From the NCBI GenBank assembly GCA_028695865.1, contig JAQVID010000238.1, positions 1 through 5,852 of the forward strand: a DNA stretch of 5,852 nucleotides, written 5' to 3'. The DNA comes from Thermoguttaceae bacterium. GTDB taxonomy: Bacteria > Planctomycetota > Planctomycetia > Pirellulales > Thermoguttaceae. This document shows positions 1-5,852 of the stretch, one piece after another; position 1 is the stretch's first letter; each line of letters starts with the position of its first letter. A program made the translations under genes and the position numbers. The notes under the pieces were generated by a model. The model had not been told where the DNA came from. It saw only the letters and a list, made by a program, of their open reading frames with translations, and did no database searches.

Positions 1-1926
1 AAACTCAAATTCTATGTTATTGACGCCGTAAAGGTCGCCAAAGCGGCTGGTATGGGCGGTCGTATCAATACGGTCATGCAGGCCTGCTTCTTCAAGCTTG
101 CCGGTTTCATGCCCGAGACAGAAGCCATTGACCACATCAAGGCTTCGATCAAGAAAACGTACAGCAAGAAGGGTGAAGCGATTGTTCAAAAGAACTTCGC
201 CGCCGTCGATGCCTCGCTGGCCGCACTTGAAGAAGTTGCCGTTGCGTCCACGACTCAAGGTGATTTCCATCGTCAAAGCGGAATCGTCGGTCATACCGAC
301 AGCGCGTTCATCAAGAACGTTCTGGGCGAGATCATGGCCAACCGCGGAAATCAGCTCCCGGTCAGTGCTTTCACGGAATCTCCTGATGGAACCTTCCCGA
401 CCGGAACAACCAAATTCGAAAAGCGAAGTATCGCTATTGATATTCCGATTTGGGACCCGAACCTTTGTATCCAGTGCGGAAACTGCTCGCTCGTCTGCTC
501 GCACGCGGCCATTCGTATGAAAATTTACGATCCGGCTTCGTTGGCTGGCGCTCCGGCCGAATTTCATTCCGTCGATGCCAAGACCGGTGAATTTGCCGGT
601 AAGAAAATGACACTGCAAATCGCTCCCGACGATTGCACGGGTTGCGGTCTTTGCGTAGCGGCTTGCCCGGCCAAGAGCAAAGAAGTCGAAGGCGCCAAAG
701 CAATCAATATGAAGAACAAGCTCGATTATCTCGATAAAGAACGGGCCAATTGGGACTTCTTCCTCACAATTCCCGAATTCGATCGAACCAAGGCCAAAGT
801 CAATACGGTCAAAGGTTCGCAGCTTCTGGAACCGCTCTTCGAATTCTCCGGAGCTTGTGCCGGTTGCGGTGAAACTCCTTATATAAAGCTCGTTACGCAG
901 TTGTTCGGCGATCGCATGATGGTTGCCAACGCCACTGGTTGTACCTCAATTTACGGCGGTAACCTGCCGAGTACTCCGTACACGAAGAACGCCGCGGGCT
1001 TTGGTCCGGCTTGGGCGAATTCCCTGTTCGAAGACAACGCCGAATTCGGTTATGGTATGCGTTTGGCCGTCGATCAGCAGAAAGGCTTTGTCACGGAACT
1101 GCTCAATGCCAATAAAGAAAAGATCGGCGCTTCGCTCGTCGAAAGCCTTTTGGGTAATTCTCAGGAAACCGAAGAACAAATCGCGCAGCAGCGTGCCTGG
1201 GTTGCCGAACTGAAGCAAAAAGTTTCCGGTTGCGATTGTACTCAAGGCAAACTGATTGCCATGTCTGCCGACTACCTCATTCGACGCAGCAACTGGGTAT
1301 TCGGTGGCGATGGTTGGGCTTATGATATTGGTTACGGCGGTCTGGATCATGTCGTCGCCTCGAATCGCGACATTAATATTCTCGTGCTCGACACCGAAGT
1401 CTACTCCAATACCGGAGGTCAGGCCTCGAAATCGACCCCCATGGGTGCGGTCGCCAAGTTTGCCGCAGGCGGTAAGCCGACCGGCAAGAAAGATTTGGGC
1501 ATGATGGCCGTGAATTACGGTACTTGCTTCGTTGGTCAGATTTCGATTGGAGCCAATCCGGCCCACGCGATCAAGACGCTCGTCGCTGCCGAATCGTATC
1601 GCGGCCCGTCGCTCATTATCGCTTACGCGCACTGTATTGCCCACGGTTATGCCGATATGAAGACCGGTTACGAACTTCAGAAGGAAGCCGTTGCTTGTGG
1701 TTATTGGCCGCTGTGGTCTTATGACCCGCGTGAAGAGAAGCCGTTCGTTTTGGCCAGTAAAGCCCCGGCCGGTTTCCTCAAAGATTTCGAAGCCAAACAG
1801 AACCGTTTCAATCAGTTGGTCCGTCTCAACGCCGGGGCCGCCGAACAATTCGAAGAACTTGCCCAAGAGAATATCAATAAGCGATTCGAATTCTACACCG
1901 CTTTGGCCGCCGTGAAAAAGAACTGA
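1..1926 (+). CDS. nifJ: Pyruvate:ferredoxin (flavodoxin) oxidoreductase, C-terminal half (5' end outside window)
   Basis: The reading frame is open from base 1, so this is the last 641 residues of a protein usually about 1,170-1,230 long. The family oxidatively decarboxylates pyruvate with CoA to acetyl-CoA, CO2 and reduced ferredoxin in the cytoplasm. Numbering from the window start, the end of the gamma-type domain (about 1-90) is followed by a two-cluster ferredoxin domain. Its CxxCxxCxxxC motifs use cysteines 156/159/162/166 (CIQCGNCSLVC) and 212/215/218/222 (CTGCGLCVAAC). The thiamine-diphosphate domain follows, with GACAGCGET at 285-293, the GDG of GGDGWAYDIG at 436-438, and the NTGGQ stretch starting at 470. 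Cysteines 286, 289, 314 and 509 fit the expected ligands of the third, cofactor-proximal 4Fe-4S cluster. All expected metal and cofactor residues in this half are present and the frame is unbroken. The gene ends in TGA and is followed by a strong terminator, so it is the last gene of its transcript. Substrate preference for pyruvate over other 2-oxoacids is inferred from the fused single-chain architecture. Confidence 0.97.
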   Translation, partial: KLKFYVIDAVKVAKAAGMGGRINTVMQACFFKLAGFMPETEAIDHIKASIKKTYSKKGEAIVQKNFAAVDASLAALEEVAVASTTQGDFHRQSGIVGHTDSAFIKNVLGEIMANRGNQLPVSAFTESPDGTFPTGTTKFEKRSIAIDIPIWDPNLCIQCGNCSLVCSHAAIRMKIYDPASLAGAPAEFHSVDAKTGEFAGKKMTLQIAPDDCTGCGLCVAACPAKSKEVEGAKAINMKNKLDYLDKERANWDFFLTIPEFDRTKAKVNTVKGSQLLEPLFEFSGACAGCGETPYIKLVTQLFGDRMMVANATGCTSIYGGNLPSTPYTKNAAGFGPAWANSLFEDNAEFGYGMRLAVDQQKGFVTELLNANKEKIGASLVESLLGNSQETEEQIAQQRAWVAELKQKVSGCDCTQGKLIAMSADYLIRRSNWVFGGDGWAYDIGYGGLDHVVASNRDINILVLDTEVYSNTGGQASKSTPMGAVAKFAAGGKPTGKKDLGMMAVNYGTCFVGQISIGANPAHAIKTLVAAESYRGPSLIIAYAHCIAHGYADMKTGYELQKEAVACGYWPLWSYDPREEKPFVLASKAPAGFLKDFEAKQNRFNQLVRLNAGAAEQFEELAQENINKRFEFYTALAAVKKN

Positions 1927-1971
1927 TCAACCTTCGTGAAAGGATGATCGTACTTTCTTAACGGAAACATG

Positions 1972-2014
1972 AAACCGGAGACCTTTTGCTTTGGCAAAGG
2001 CTTCCGGTTTTTTT
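1972..2014 (+). terminator. Rho-independent terminator of nifJ
   Basis: Eight bases AAACCGGA (1972-1979) pair perfectly with TCCGGTTT (2003-2010). An inner stem continues with CCTTT (1982-1986) against AAAGG (1996-2000), capped by a small loop. A run of seven T (2008-2014) overlaps and follows the stem on the plus strand. It starts 46 bases after the nifJ stop codon, as expected for the end of that transcript. Confidence 0.9.
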
Positions 2015-2045
2015 CGCGCTTAACCCCCTCTCGGATTTTTCACTA

Positions 2046-2324
2046 CCGATTCTTTAATTCCCGATGCTTCACTCCCTGTTTGCCTTCGGAAAAAGCGGAG
2101 AGAAATCAGGCCGCACAGCGAGAAAAATCAATTCAAACCGGTTTGCTTCCGATTCTTCTATGATCGACGCTTCACTCCCCGTTTGCCTTCGGAAAAAGCG
2201 GGGAGAAATCAGGCCACACAGCGCGAAAACCAATTCAAACCGGTTTGCTTCCGATTCTTCTATGATCGACGCTTCACTCCCTGTTTGCCTTCGGAAAAGC
2301 GGAGAGAAATCAGGCCGCACAGCG
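2046..2324. repeat. Non-coding tandem repeat, about 2.7 copies of a 102-103 bp unit
   Basis: Units run 2046-2148 (103 bp), 2149-2250 (102 bp) and 2251-2324 (74 bp, truncated). Each starts with CCGATTCTT. Copies 1 and 2 differ mainly by a cluster of substitutions at unit positions 10-16, plus a few scattered changes and one single-base indel. Copies 2 and 3 differ by three substitutions and one deleted A. Every unit has an imperfect inverted repeat around TTTGCCTTCGG. The two full copies also carry the perfect 12-bp palindrome CAAACCGGTTTG (2134-2145 and 2236-2247). The array fills the space between two convergent terminators. It is not protein-coding: the 103-bp period and the deletion make homologous bases fall in different frames, so no frame gives a repeated peptide throughout. 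Its function is unknown. It could be a dispersed extragenic repeat family, a local duplication, or part of the 3' ends of the flanking transcripts. Confidence 0.93.
2175..2205. other. Hairpin in repeat copy 2 (7-bp perfect stem)
   Basis: CTCCCCG (2175-2181) is the exact reverse complement of CGGGGAG (2199-2205), separated by a 17-base loop containing CTTCGG, which can itself close as C(UUCG)G. The equivalent arms in copies 1 and 3 read CTCCCTG and CGGAGAG. These pair with one C-A mismatch and one G-U on the plus strand. There is no T tract after the stem, so it is not a terminator by itself. Confidence 0.7.
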
Positions 2325-2326
2325 TC

Positions 2327-2347
2327 AAAAAAACAGGTAAGACCTGC
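2327..2347 (-). terminator. Probable rho-independent terminator for the minus-strand genes
   Basis: Read on the minus strand, CAGGT (2346-2342) pairs with ACCTG (2338-2334) across a three-base loop, and seven T follow at once (2333-2327). A flanking G-U pair can lengthen the stem by one. The stem is short, so efficiency is uncertain. The U tract is clear, and it lies about 90 bases past the radical SAM stop codon, where a terminator is expected. It directly abuts the last base of the tandem repeat array. Confidence 0.6.
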
Positions 2348-2382
2348 ATATCAGACAGAAAGTCGCAATGCTTTCTCTCTTC

Positions 2383-2400
2383 CGCGTGTTTTTGCACGCG
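2383..2400. other. GC-rich hairpin downstream of the radical SAM gene
   Basis: CGCGTG (2383-2388) and CACGCG (2395-2400) form a six-base perfect stem with a six-base loop. It begins 34 bases beyond the stop of the minus-strand radical SAM gene. Neither strand has a T run after it. It may protect the mRNA 3' end or be a partial terminator. The terminator at 2327-2347 is the better candidate for stopping transcription. Confidence 0.5.
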
Positions 2401-2433
2401 AAAGAACTTCTCAATAATATCCGCCAGGAGCAA

Positions 2434-3540
2434 TCAGTCTTTTTCGTAGAAGCAGTCAGGTTCGGGCCCGAGCGGATCACCAGTTTCGGCGTAAGCTCTT
2501 GCGCGACTGCCGCCACAGATCAAACGCGAAGCGCATCGGCCGCAAATACCATGGTATTCATCCGGATTCTGAAGCGACTTGAAAAGAGGATGATTCTGAT
2601 AAACATCGACTACGGAATCATTCGGAAAATGCCCGCAAACAAGCGGCAAAAAACCGGCGGGGCAAATATCTCCGTTGTGCGCAACGAACATAATACCACG
2701 GCCATCGGTAATCCCCAAAGGAGCCCGGGGACGGTGGGGCGTCTGGTCCGACCGGGCCGGGGCAAGCGGATTACCGCCATGCTCCAAAACATACCGGCGA
2801 TAATGGGGAGCTTCGGTCGTTTTGACCGCAAAGGGCTTGGTCTGCGAGTAATGATAAAGCTTTTCGAAAACCTGTTCGTATTGCCGTGGCGAAATCCGCT
2901 GCTCTTCCATACCACGACCGACCGGGACAAGAAAAAACACGGACCACATGGCAATCGATCTTGTCGCGAGGAGTTCCGCGATTTCGTCAATCCGATCTAC
3001 GTTACGGCAAGTAATCGACGTATTGACCTGAACCGGCAAACCAAGTTCAGCAGACCAGGCGAGCATTTTAAGAGACTGCTCAAAACTGCCGGAAAAGCCG
3101 CGAAAGGCGTCGTGCAGCTCGGCGTCCGGGCCGTCGATACTCAAACCAATCGCGCCGACTCCAGCCTCCTTGGCTTTTTCGAACGCTTCCCGCGTCGCAA
3201 GCGGTGTCGCGCTGGGTGTCAACGCCGTTTGAAAACCAAGCTCGTGTGCCCGGGCCAGAAGAAGGAAAAGATCGGATCGCTTGAGCGGATCTCCACCGGT
3301 AAAACAAATATTCGGCTTCCGCTTAAATCGGGCAACGTCGTCAAGCAGAGCCAACGACATCTCGGTCGTTAACTCGTCCGGAGCCGCCTGCTCTTGAGCA
3401 CTGGCCCGACAATGTTTACAAACCAAATCGCATGCCCGGGTCACTTCGTAATAAAACATGAGCGGATTGATCGGGAAATCGTCCACCGTATAGGGACGAC
3501 CATGTCCTGTGGGATGAAAACCACCGGCCGCGCCCGTCAT
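2434..3540 (-). CDS. Radical SAM/SPASM-domain protein, substrate unknown (TIGR04053-like)
   Basis: This 368-residue cytoplasmic protein has the radical SAM signature CDLVCKHC (Cys37, Cys41, Cys44), which binds the 4Fe-4S cluster that cleaves S-adenosylmethionine. FTGGDPLKR at 80-88 is the SAM-contacting GGE-type motif with Asp in place of Glu. LTPSATPL (107-114) and GLSIDGPDAELHDAFRG (132-148) follow the radical SAM barrel pattern. The C-terminal part has Cys293, 302, 333, 336, 342 and 363 (GDICPAGF, GICGRCASRLICGG), a SPASM-type arrangement that usually holds auxiliary Fe-S clusters. The layout resembles haem-pathway proteins NirJ/AhbC/AhbD and peptide-modifying enzymes. From memory it fits best the uncharacterised TIGR04053 group, so no reaction is assigned. 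Its ATG overlaps the rpiB stop codon (ATGA), and AAAGGAG lies seven bases upstream, so translation is probably coupled to rpiB. No haem genes or precursor peptide are visible nearby. Confidence 0.93.
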   Translation of the reverse strand: MTGAAGGFHPTGHGRPYTVDDFPINPLMFYYEVTRACDLVCKHCRASAQEQAAPDELTTEMSLALLDDVARFKRKPNICFTGGDPLKRSDLFLLLARAHELGFQTALTPSATPLATREAFEKAKEAGVGAIGLSIDGPDAELHDAFRGFSGSFEQSLKMLAWSAELGLPVQVNTSITCRNVDRIDEIAELLATRSIAMWSVFFLVPVGRGMEEQRISPRQYEQVFEKLYHYSQTKPFAVKTTEAPHYRRYVLEHGGNPLAPARSDQTPHRPRAPLGITDGRGIMFVAHNGDICPAGFLPLVCGHFPNDSVVDVYQNHPLFKSLQNPDEYHGICGRCASRLICGGSRARAYAETGDPLGPEPDCFYEKD

Positions 3541-4013
3541 GACGAAGCTCCTTTATTCAGGGCAATTTGTTCCTTTTCGATTCGGGCAATTTTGGCCGTG
3601 CGACGCTCATGCCGACCGCCGGCGAATTGCGACGACAACCAGATTTCCACCAAGCGGTCAATCGTTTCTTCCGAAAGCATGTCTCCCGAAAGACAAAGGA
3701 CATTCAAATCATTATGTCGGCGACTCATCTCGGCACTAAGCGTATCGACGACCGGGGCGGCTCGCACACCGGGAAATTTGTTCGCGGCAATACTCATTCC
3801 AATTCCGGTCCCGCAAATAAGAATCCCGCGATCAATTTTCCCTTCAGAAACGCCCCGAGCGACTTCCGCGGCGACATCGGGATAATCGACCGGCGCAGGA
3901 TTCTCCCCGGTCGGCCCAACATCAATCACTTCATGTCCGAGCGAACGGACGTAATTCCCCAGATTCTGGCGAGTTTTGACTCCGTGATGATCACTCCCGA
4001 TCATGATTTTCAT
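3537..4013 (-). CDS. rpiB: Ribose-5-phosphate isomerase B
   Basis: RpiB interconverts ribose 5-phosphate and ribulose 5-phosphate in the non-oxidative pentose phosphate pathway. The predicted protein has 158 residues; the family is usually near 150. It opens with MKIMIGSDHHG (Asp8, His9 in the substrate-binding loop). It contains GILICGTGIGMSIAANK at 63-79, with Cys67 at the position of the catalytic cysteine of the Escherichia coli enzyme, and SRRHNDLNVL (97-106), with His100 at the ring-opening position. The C-terminal FAGGRHERR is also typical. The frame is open upstream to 4070, but the start at 4013 is chosen because homology begins there and GGAGG sits six bases before it. The stop overlaps the next gene's ATG. 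Allose-6-phosphate isomerases share this fold, so a secondary sugar specificity cannot be excluded. No allose genes are present. Confidence 0.95.
   Translation of the reverse strand: MKIMIGSDHHGVKTRQNLGNYVRSLGHEVIDVGPTGENPAPVDYPDVAAEVARGVSEGKIDRGILICGTGIGMSIAANKFPGVRAAPVVDTLSAEMSRRHNDLNVLCLSGDMLSEETIDRLVEIWLSSQFAGGRHERRTAKIARIEKEQIALNKGASS
3548..3554 (-). promoter_or_regulatory. Ribosome binding site of the radical SAM gene, inside rpiB
   Basis: On the minus strand AAAGGAG precedes the ATG at 3540 by seven bases. It lies within the last codons of rpiB. It fixes the start at 3540 and, with the ATGA overlap, supports translational coupling. Confidence 0.85.
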
Positions 4014-4019
4014 GGCATT

Positions 4020-4024
4020 CCTCC
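4020..4024 (-). promoter_or_regulatory. Ribosome binding site of rpiB
   Basis: GGAGG on the minus strand, six bases before the ATG at 4013. It decides the start against the longer open frame reaching 4070, whose extra 19 residues have no counterpart in the family. Confidence 0.85.
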
Positions 4025-4110
4025 AAAGTGAACTGCAAAAAAAGGCACGACAGGACACAGGTTGCAACACAGGTTATTCCCCAGGTCTCTCCCCTGCCCT
4101 CTTACCAAAC

Positions 4111-4129
4111 GACGCGCTTTTGGCACGTC
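4111..4129 (-). other. Intercistronic hairpin between the mutase gene and rpiB
   Basis: On the minus strand GACGTGC (4129-4123) pairs with GCGCGTC (4117-4111), giving seven pairs including one wobble, around a five-base loop. Only a weak GTTTGGT follows, so it is unlikely to be an efficient terminator. It could attenuate transcription or stabilise mRNA ends. The rest of the 169-bp gap (4014-4182) holds a direct repeat of ACACAGGTT (4055-4063, 4067-4075) and the rpiB ribosome binding site. I find no convincing promoter there. Confidence 0.45.
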
Positions 4130-4182
4130 GGAACAACAAAAACATTCCCGATTCATCCCGACCTCAGGCAATTGCCATCGCG

Positions 4183-5580
4183 TTAACCGTCAAGGTTTGC
4201 GGCCTGCACCGCCCGCTCGACTTCGTCACACATGCCGTTTACGGCGGCAAGACTGTCGCTCTCGGCAATTATTCGAATAATCGACTCTGTATTACTCCCT
4301 CGAACGAGAACCCAACCCTGGGCTCGATCAAAACGGAGACCATCGCTGCGATCAATCTTTTCCGCCGCGAATACCTTTTCCAACCGATCAAGCAAAGCCG
4401 GTACGGCAGCAAGCGGATAAGGCAGTTTACGTTTGACAATATACCAGCGGGGCAAACTCGCAACCAGTTCGGACACAGTCGCCTGCCGTCGGGCCATGAG
4501 TTCAAGCAAATTGGCCATACCAACACAACTGTCCCGAACATAACCGACCAGCGGATCAATTGGCCCACCGTTGCCTTCGCCGCCAAACATCGCGTCTTGC
4601 TGAAGCATAAGGTCAACGACATTGGCCTCACCGACCGCGGACCGCAGCGTCTGTCGTCCGTACTTCAGGGCAACATCGCAAGTCATGCGACTGGTCGCGC
4701 AATTGATCACAAGCGGACGCCGCCCTGCGTCGCGCGCGGACACACTTTGATCAGCCTTTTCCAATTTGTTAAGAGCACACAAAGCAAGCGTGTACTCTTC
4801 ACCCGGATAACAACCTTTTTCGTCAATCAGAGCCAGACGATCCGCGTCAGGGTCCTGACAGAACACAATGTCAATATTCAAGGAAGACGCCAGAGAAGCG
4901 ACTTCCTGAAGATTTTCTTGCGTCGGTTCAGGCACATGCTCAAAGAGACCGTCCGGCGTTCCCCCCAACACGGTCGTTTCACACCCCAATGCTTCCAAAC
5001 ACTTTCGAGCCAATAAACTCCCGGCTCCCCGGTTGGAATCGAGAAGGACTTTGAATTTTCTTTTTCGAATTAAATTAACATCGACCGTTTTCAGAATTGC
5101 GGCCAAGTGTACTGAAAGAGTATCATCAATGGTCTGACGGGTACCAAGCGAATTGACGTCTGCCCATTTGGGTTCATTTTTCTCGTCGGAAAAGGCGGTA
5201 AGCACATCTTGCCCGGCCTGTTTCGGAATTATCCGCCCGGCAGCCGAAAAAAGTTTTAGTCCGTTGAACTGCGCCGGGTTGTGACTGGCGGAAATCTGAA
5301 TACCACCCACGGCCTGAAATTGACGAATCAACACACCGGTCGTGGGAGTTGCCGCAATACCGCCGTCCAGCGTATCGCGGCCCAGAGCATTAAGGGTTGC
5401 GCACACCACATCGGCAAGCATTGCCCCGGAACGCCGTCCATCACGCGTTACGACAATGGGACCGGACCGCTTGAGCGTTGATTCAAACGCCACGGCATAG
5501 CGGGCAGCGACAACCGGCGTCAACGTTCGACCGATTTCGCCGCGAAGGCCGGAAACACTGATTATTAAGGGCGTATCCAC
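4183..5580 (-). CDS. glmM: Phosphohexomutase, probably phosphoglucosamine mutase
   Basis: This 465-residue protein belongs to the alpha-D-phosphohexomutase superfamily, which moves phosphate between the 6- and 1-positions of a sugar through a phosphoserine. From the GTG start: VSGLRGEIG (9-17) and TRDGRRSG (45-52) are the N-terminal substrate motifs. ISASHNP (96-102) carries the catalytic Ser99. DPDADR (243-248) is the Mg2+-binding loop. GGEGNGG (333-339) is the sugar-specificity loop, and RGSNTES (427-433) the C-terminal phosphate-binding loop. All four domains are complete. 'SASHNP' and the length favour GlmM, which makes glucosamine 1-phosphate for UDP-GlcNAc and peptidoglycan. The GGEGNGG loop also occurs in phosphomannomutase/phosphoglucomutase-like and archaeal-type members, so specificity is not settled. 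The frame is open to 5793, but homology begins just after 5580. That GTG is preceded by AAGAGAG, and an earlier in-frame ATG at 5670 overlaps the promoter. rpiB follows 169 bp downstream on the same strand. Confidence 0.88.
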   Translation of the reverse strand: MDTPLIISVSGLRGEIGRTLTPVVAARYAVAFESTLKRSGPIVVTRDGRRSGAMLADVVCATLNALGRDTLDGGIAATPTTGVLIRQFQAVGGIQISASHNPAQFNGLKLFSAAGRIIPKQAGQDVLTAFSDEKNEPKWADVNSLGTRQTIDDTLSVHLAAILKTVDVNLIRKRKFKVLLDSNRGAGSLLARKCLEALGCETTVLGGTPDGLFEHVPEPTQENLQEVASLASSLNIDIVFCQDPDADRLALIDEKGCYPGEEYTLALCALNKLEKADQSVSARDAGRRPLVINCATSRMTCDVALKYGRQTLRSAVGEANVVDLMLQQDAMFGGEGNGGPIDPLVGYVRDSCVGMANLLELMARRQATVSELVASLPRWYIVKRKLPYPLAAVPALLDRLEKVFAAEKIDRSDGLRFDRAQGWVLVRGSNTESIIRIIAESDSLAAVNGMCDEVERAVQAANLDG

Positions 5581-5660
5581 AACAATTCTCTCTTGGACAT
5601 CTGTTTTAAACGTTTGATTATTGACGCTGTATATTTGTTTGCACAAAATTCCCTGCTTAT

Positions 5661-5669
5661 AGTATACCA
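5661..5669 (-). promoter_or_regulatory. Extended -10 promoter for the minus-strand genes
   Basis: On the minus strand the sequence reads TGGTATACT: a TGn extension followed by TATACT, one base from the consensus -10. The -35 position at 17-bp spacing (5689-5684) is CTGTCC, only three of six consensus bases, which is acceptable with an extended -10. Transcription would start near 5654, leaving a leader of roughly 75 bases before the GTG at 5580. Confidence 0.6.
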
Positions 5670-5678
5670 TTTTGCCGC

Positions 5679-5706
5679 CTGATGGACAGAGGCCCATCGG
5701 TTTTTT
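5679..5706 (+). terminator. Terminator-like hairpin with T run, no plus-strand gene before it
   Basis: CTGATGG (5679-5685) pairs with CCATCGG (5694-5700), including one wobble, across an eight-base loop. Six T follow directly (5701-5706) and more T occur at 5712-5716. It has the form of an intrinsic terminator for plus-strand transcription, yet no plus-strand gene lies to its left for thousands of bases. It may stop antisense transcription, end a small antisense RNA, or act as an operator next to the mutase promoter, since it covers its -20 to -45 region. Confidence 0.45.
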
Positions 5707-5771
5707 GTTCGTTTTTATAATAATGGGGTGTGATAAAATTTTGTGTGCAACTGCCAGCGAAACATGTGTTA

Positions 5772-5787
5772 CGATATATAGATATCG
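5772..5787. repeat. 16-bp interrupted palindrome in the right-hand non-coding region
   Basis: CGATAT (5772-5777) and ATATCG (5782-5787) are exact reverse complements around ATAG. It lies upstream of the mutase promoter in an AT-rich, non-coding stretch reaching the window end. It could be a protein-binding site or chance in AT-rich DNA. Apart from this, the promoter, the hairpin at 5679-5706 and an imperfect inverted repeat (5639-5650 / 5737-5750), I see no gene in 5581-5852. Confidence 0.4.
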
Positions 5788-5852
5788 CCCCAATAGCTAT
5801 TCCAAAGTTCCGAGTAACGGATAGCACATAAGGTTGCCATTTTGTTGAGCCA

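Noticed and set aside
946..1866. 306-residue minus-strand open frame inside nifJ.
   Set aside because: It is a shadow of the nifJ coding strand; nifJ has unambiguous catalytic and cluster motifs across the same bases.
2064..2417. 117-residue plus-strand open frame across the repeat array.
   Set aside because: The repeat units are read in different frames along it because of the 103-bp period and a one-base deletion, so there is no conserved peptide; no ribosome binding site was evident.
4055..4075. Direct repeat ACACAGGTT twice with 12-bp spacing ahead of rpiB.
   Set aside because: Only two short copies and no adjacent promoter, so there is no support for an operator or iteron role.
4003..5016. 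337-residue plus-strand open frame opposite the mutase and rpiB start.
   Set aside because: It is antisense to well-supported genes and shows no family motifs.
5581..5793. N-terminal extension of the mutase to 5793 or to the ATG at 5670.
   Set aside because: The extra residues lack family similarity, the 5670 ATG lies in the extended -10 element, and the GTG at 5580 sits right where homology begins.
5657..5851. Minus-strand frame open from the window edge for 64 codons, ending in TAA at 5659-5657, possibly the tail of an upstream gene.
   Set aside because: It uses ATA and CTA codons repeatedly, unlike the neighbouring genes, gives no recognisable protein, and its end overlaps the -10 promoter. 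Chance in AT-rich DNA is more likely, though an edge gene cannot be fully excluded.

Overview
The window carries four protein genes and reads as ordinary bacterial housekeeping DNA, probably from an anaerobic or fermentative bacterium. The 5'-truncated pyruvate:ferredoxin oxidoreductase points to anaerobic metabolism. The N-terminal style of the phosphohexomutase ('LIISVSGLRG...TLTP') resembles planctomycete proteins as I remember them. A planctomycete origin is therefore a reasonable but unproven guess.

Layout. Positions 1-1926 (+) hold the C-terminal half of nifJ, followed by a good intrinsic terminator (1972-2014). Positions 2046-2324 are a non-coding tandem array of about 2.7 copies of a 102-103 bp unit containing a hairpin and a 12-bp palindrome. 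A second, weaker intrinsic terminator on the minus strand (2327-2347) directly abuts the array. The array therefore sits between the ends of two convergent transcription units.

On the minus strand, reading right to left, come a phosphohexomutase (probably glmM, GTG start at 5580), ribose-5-phosphate isomerase B (rpiB, start at 4013) and a radical SAM/SPASM protein of unknown substrate (start at 3540). rpiB and the radical SAM gene overlap by ATGA and are almost certainly translated together. The 169-bp gap between the mutase and rpiB contains a small hairpin but no convincing promoter, so all three may form one operon. An extended -10 promoter (5661-5669) lies about 80 bp ahead of the mutase.

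Functionally, nifJ links pyruvate to acetyl-CoA and reduced ferredoxin. The minus-strand genes handle sugar phosphates (an amino-sugar precursor for the cell wall, and pentose phosphates) plus one uncharacterised radical SAM enzyme. The right end (5581-5852) is AT-richer non-coding DNA with the promoter, inverted repeats and a plus-strand terminator-like hairpin that serves no visible gene. I see no phage, insertion sequence, CRISPR array, tRNA or rRNA. The items most worth a second look are the repeat array, the coupled radical SAM gene, and the orphan hairpin over the mutase promoter.
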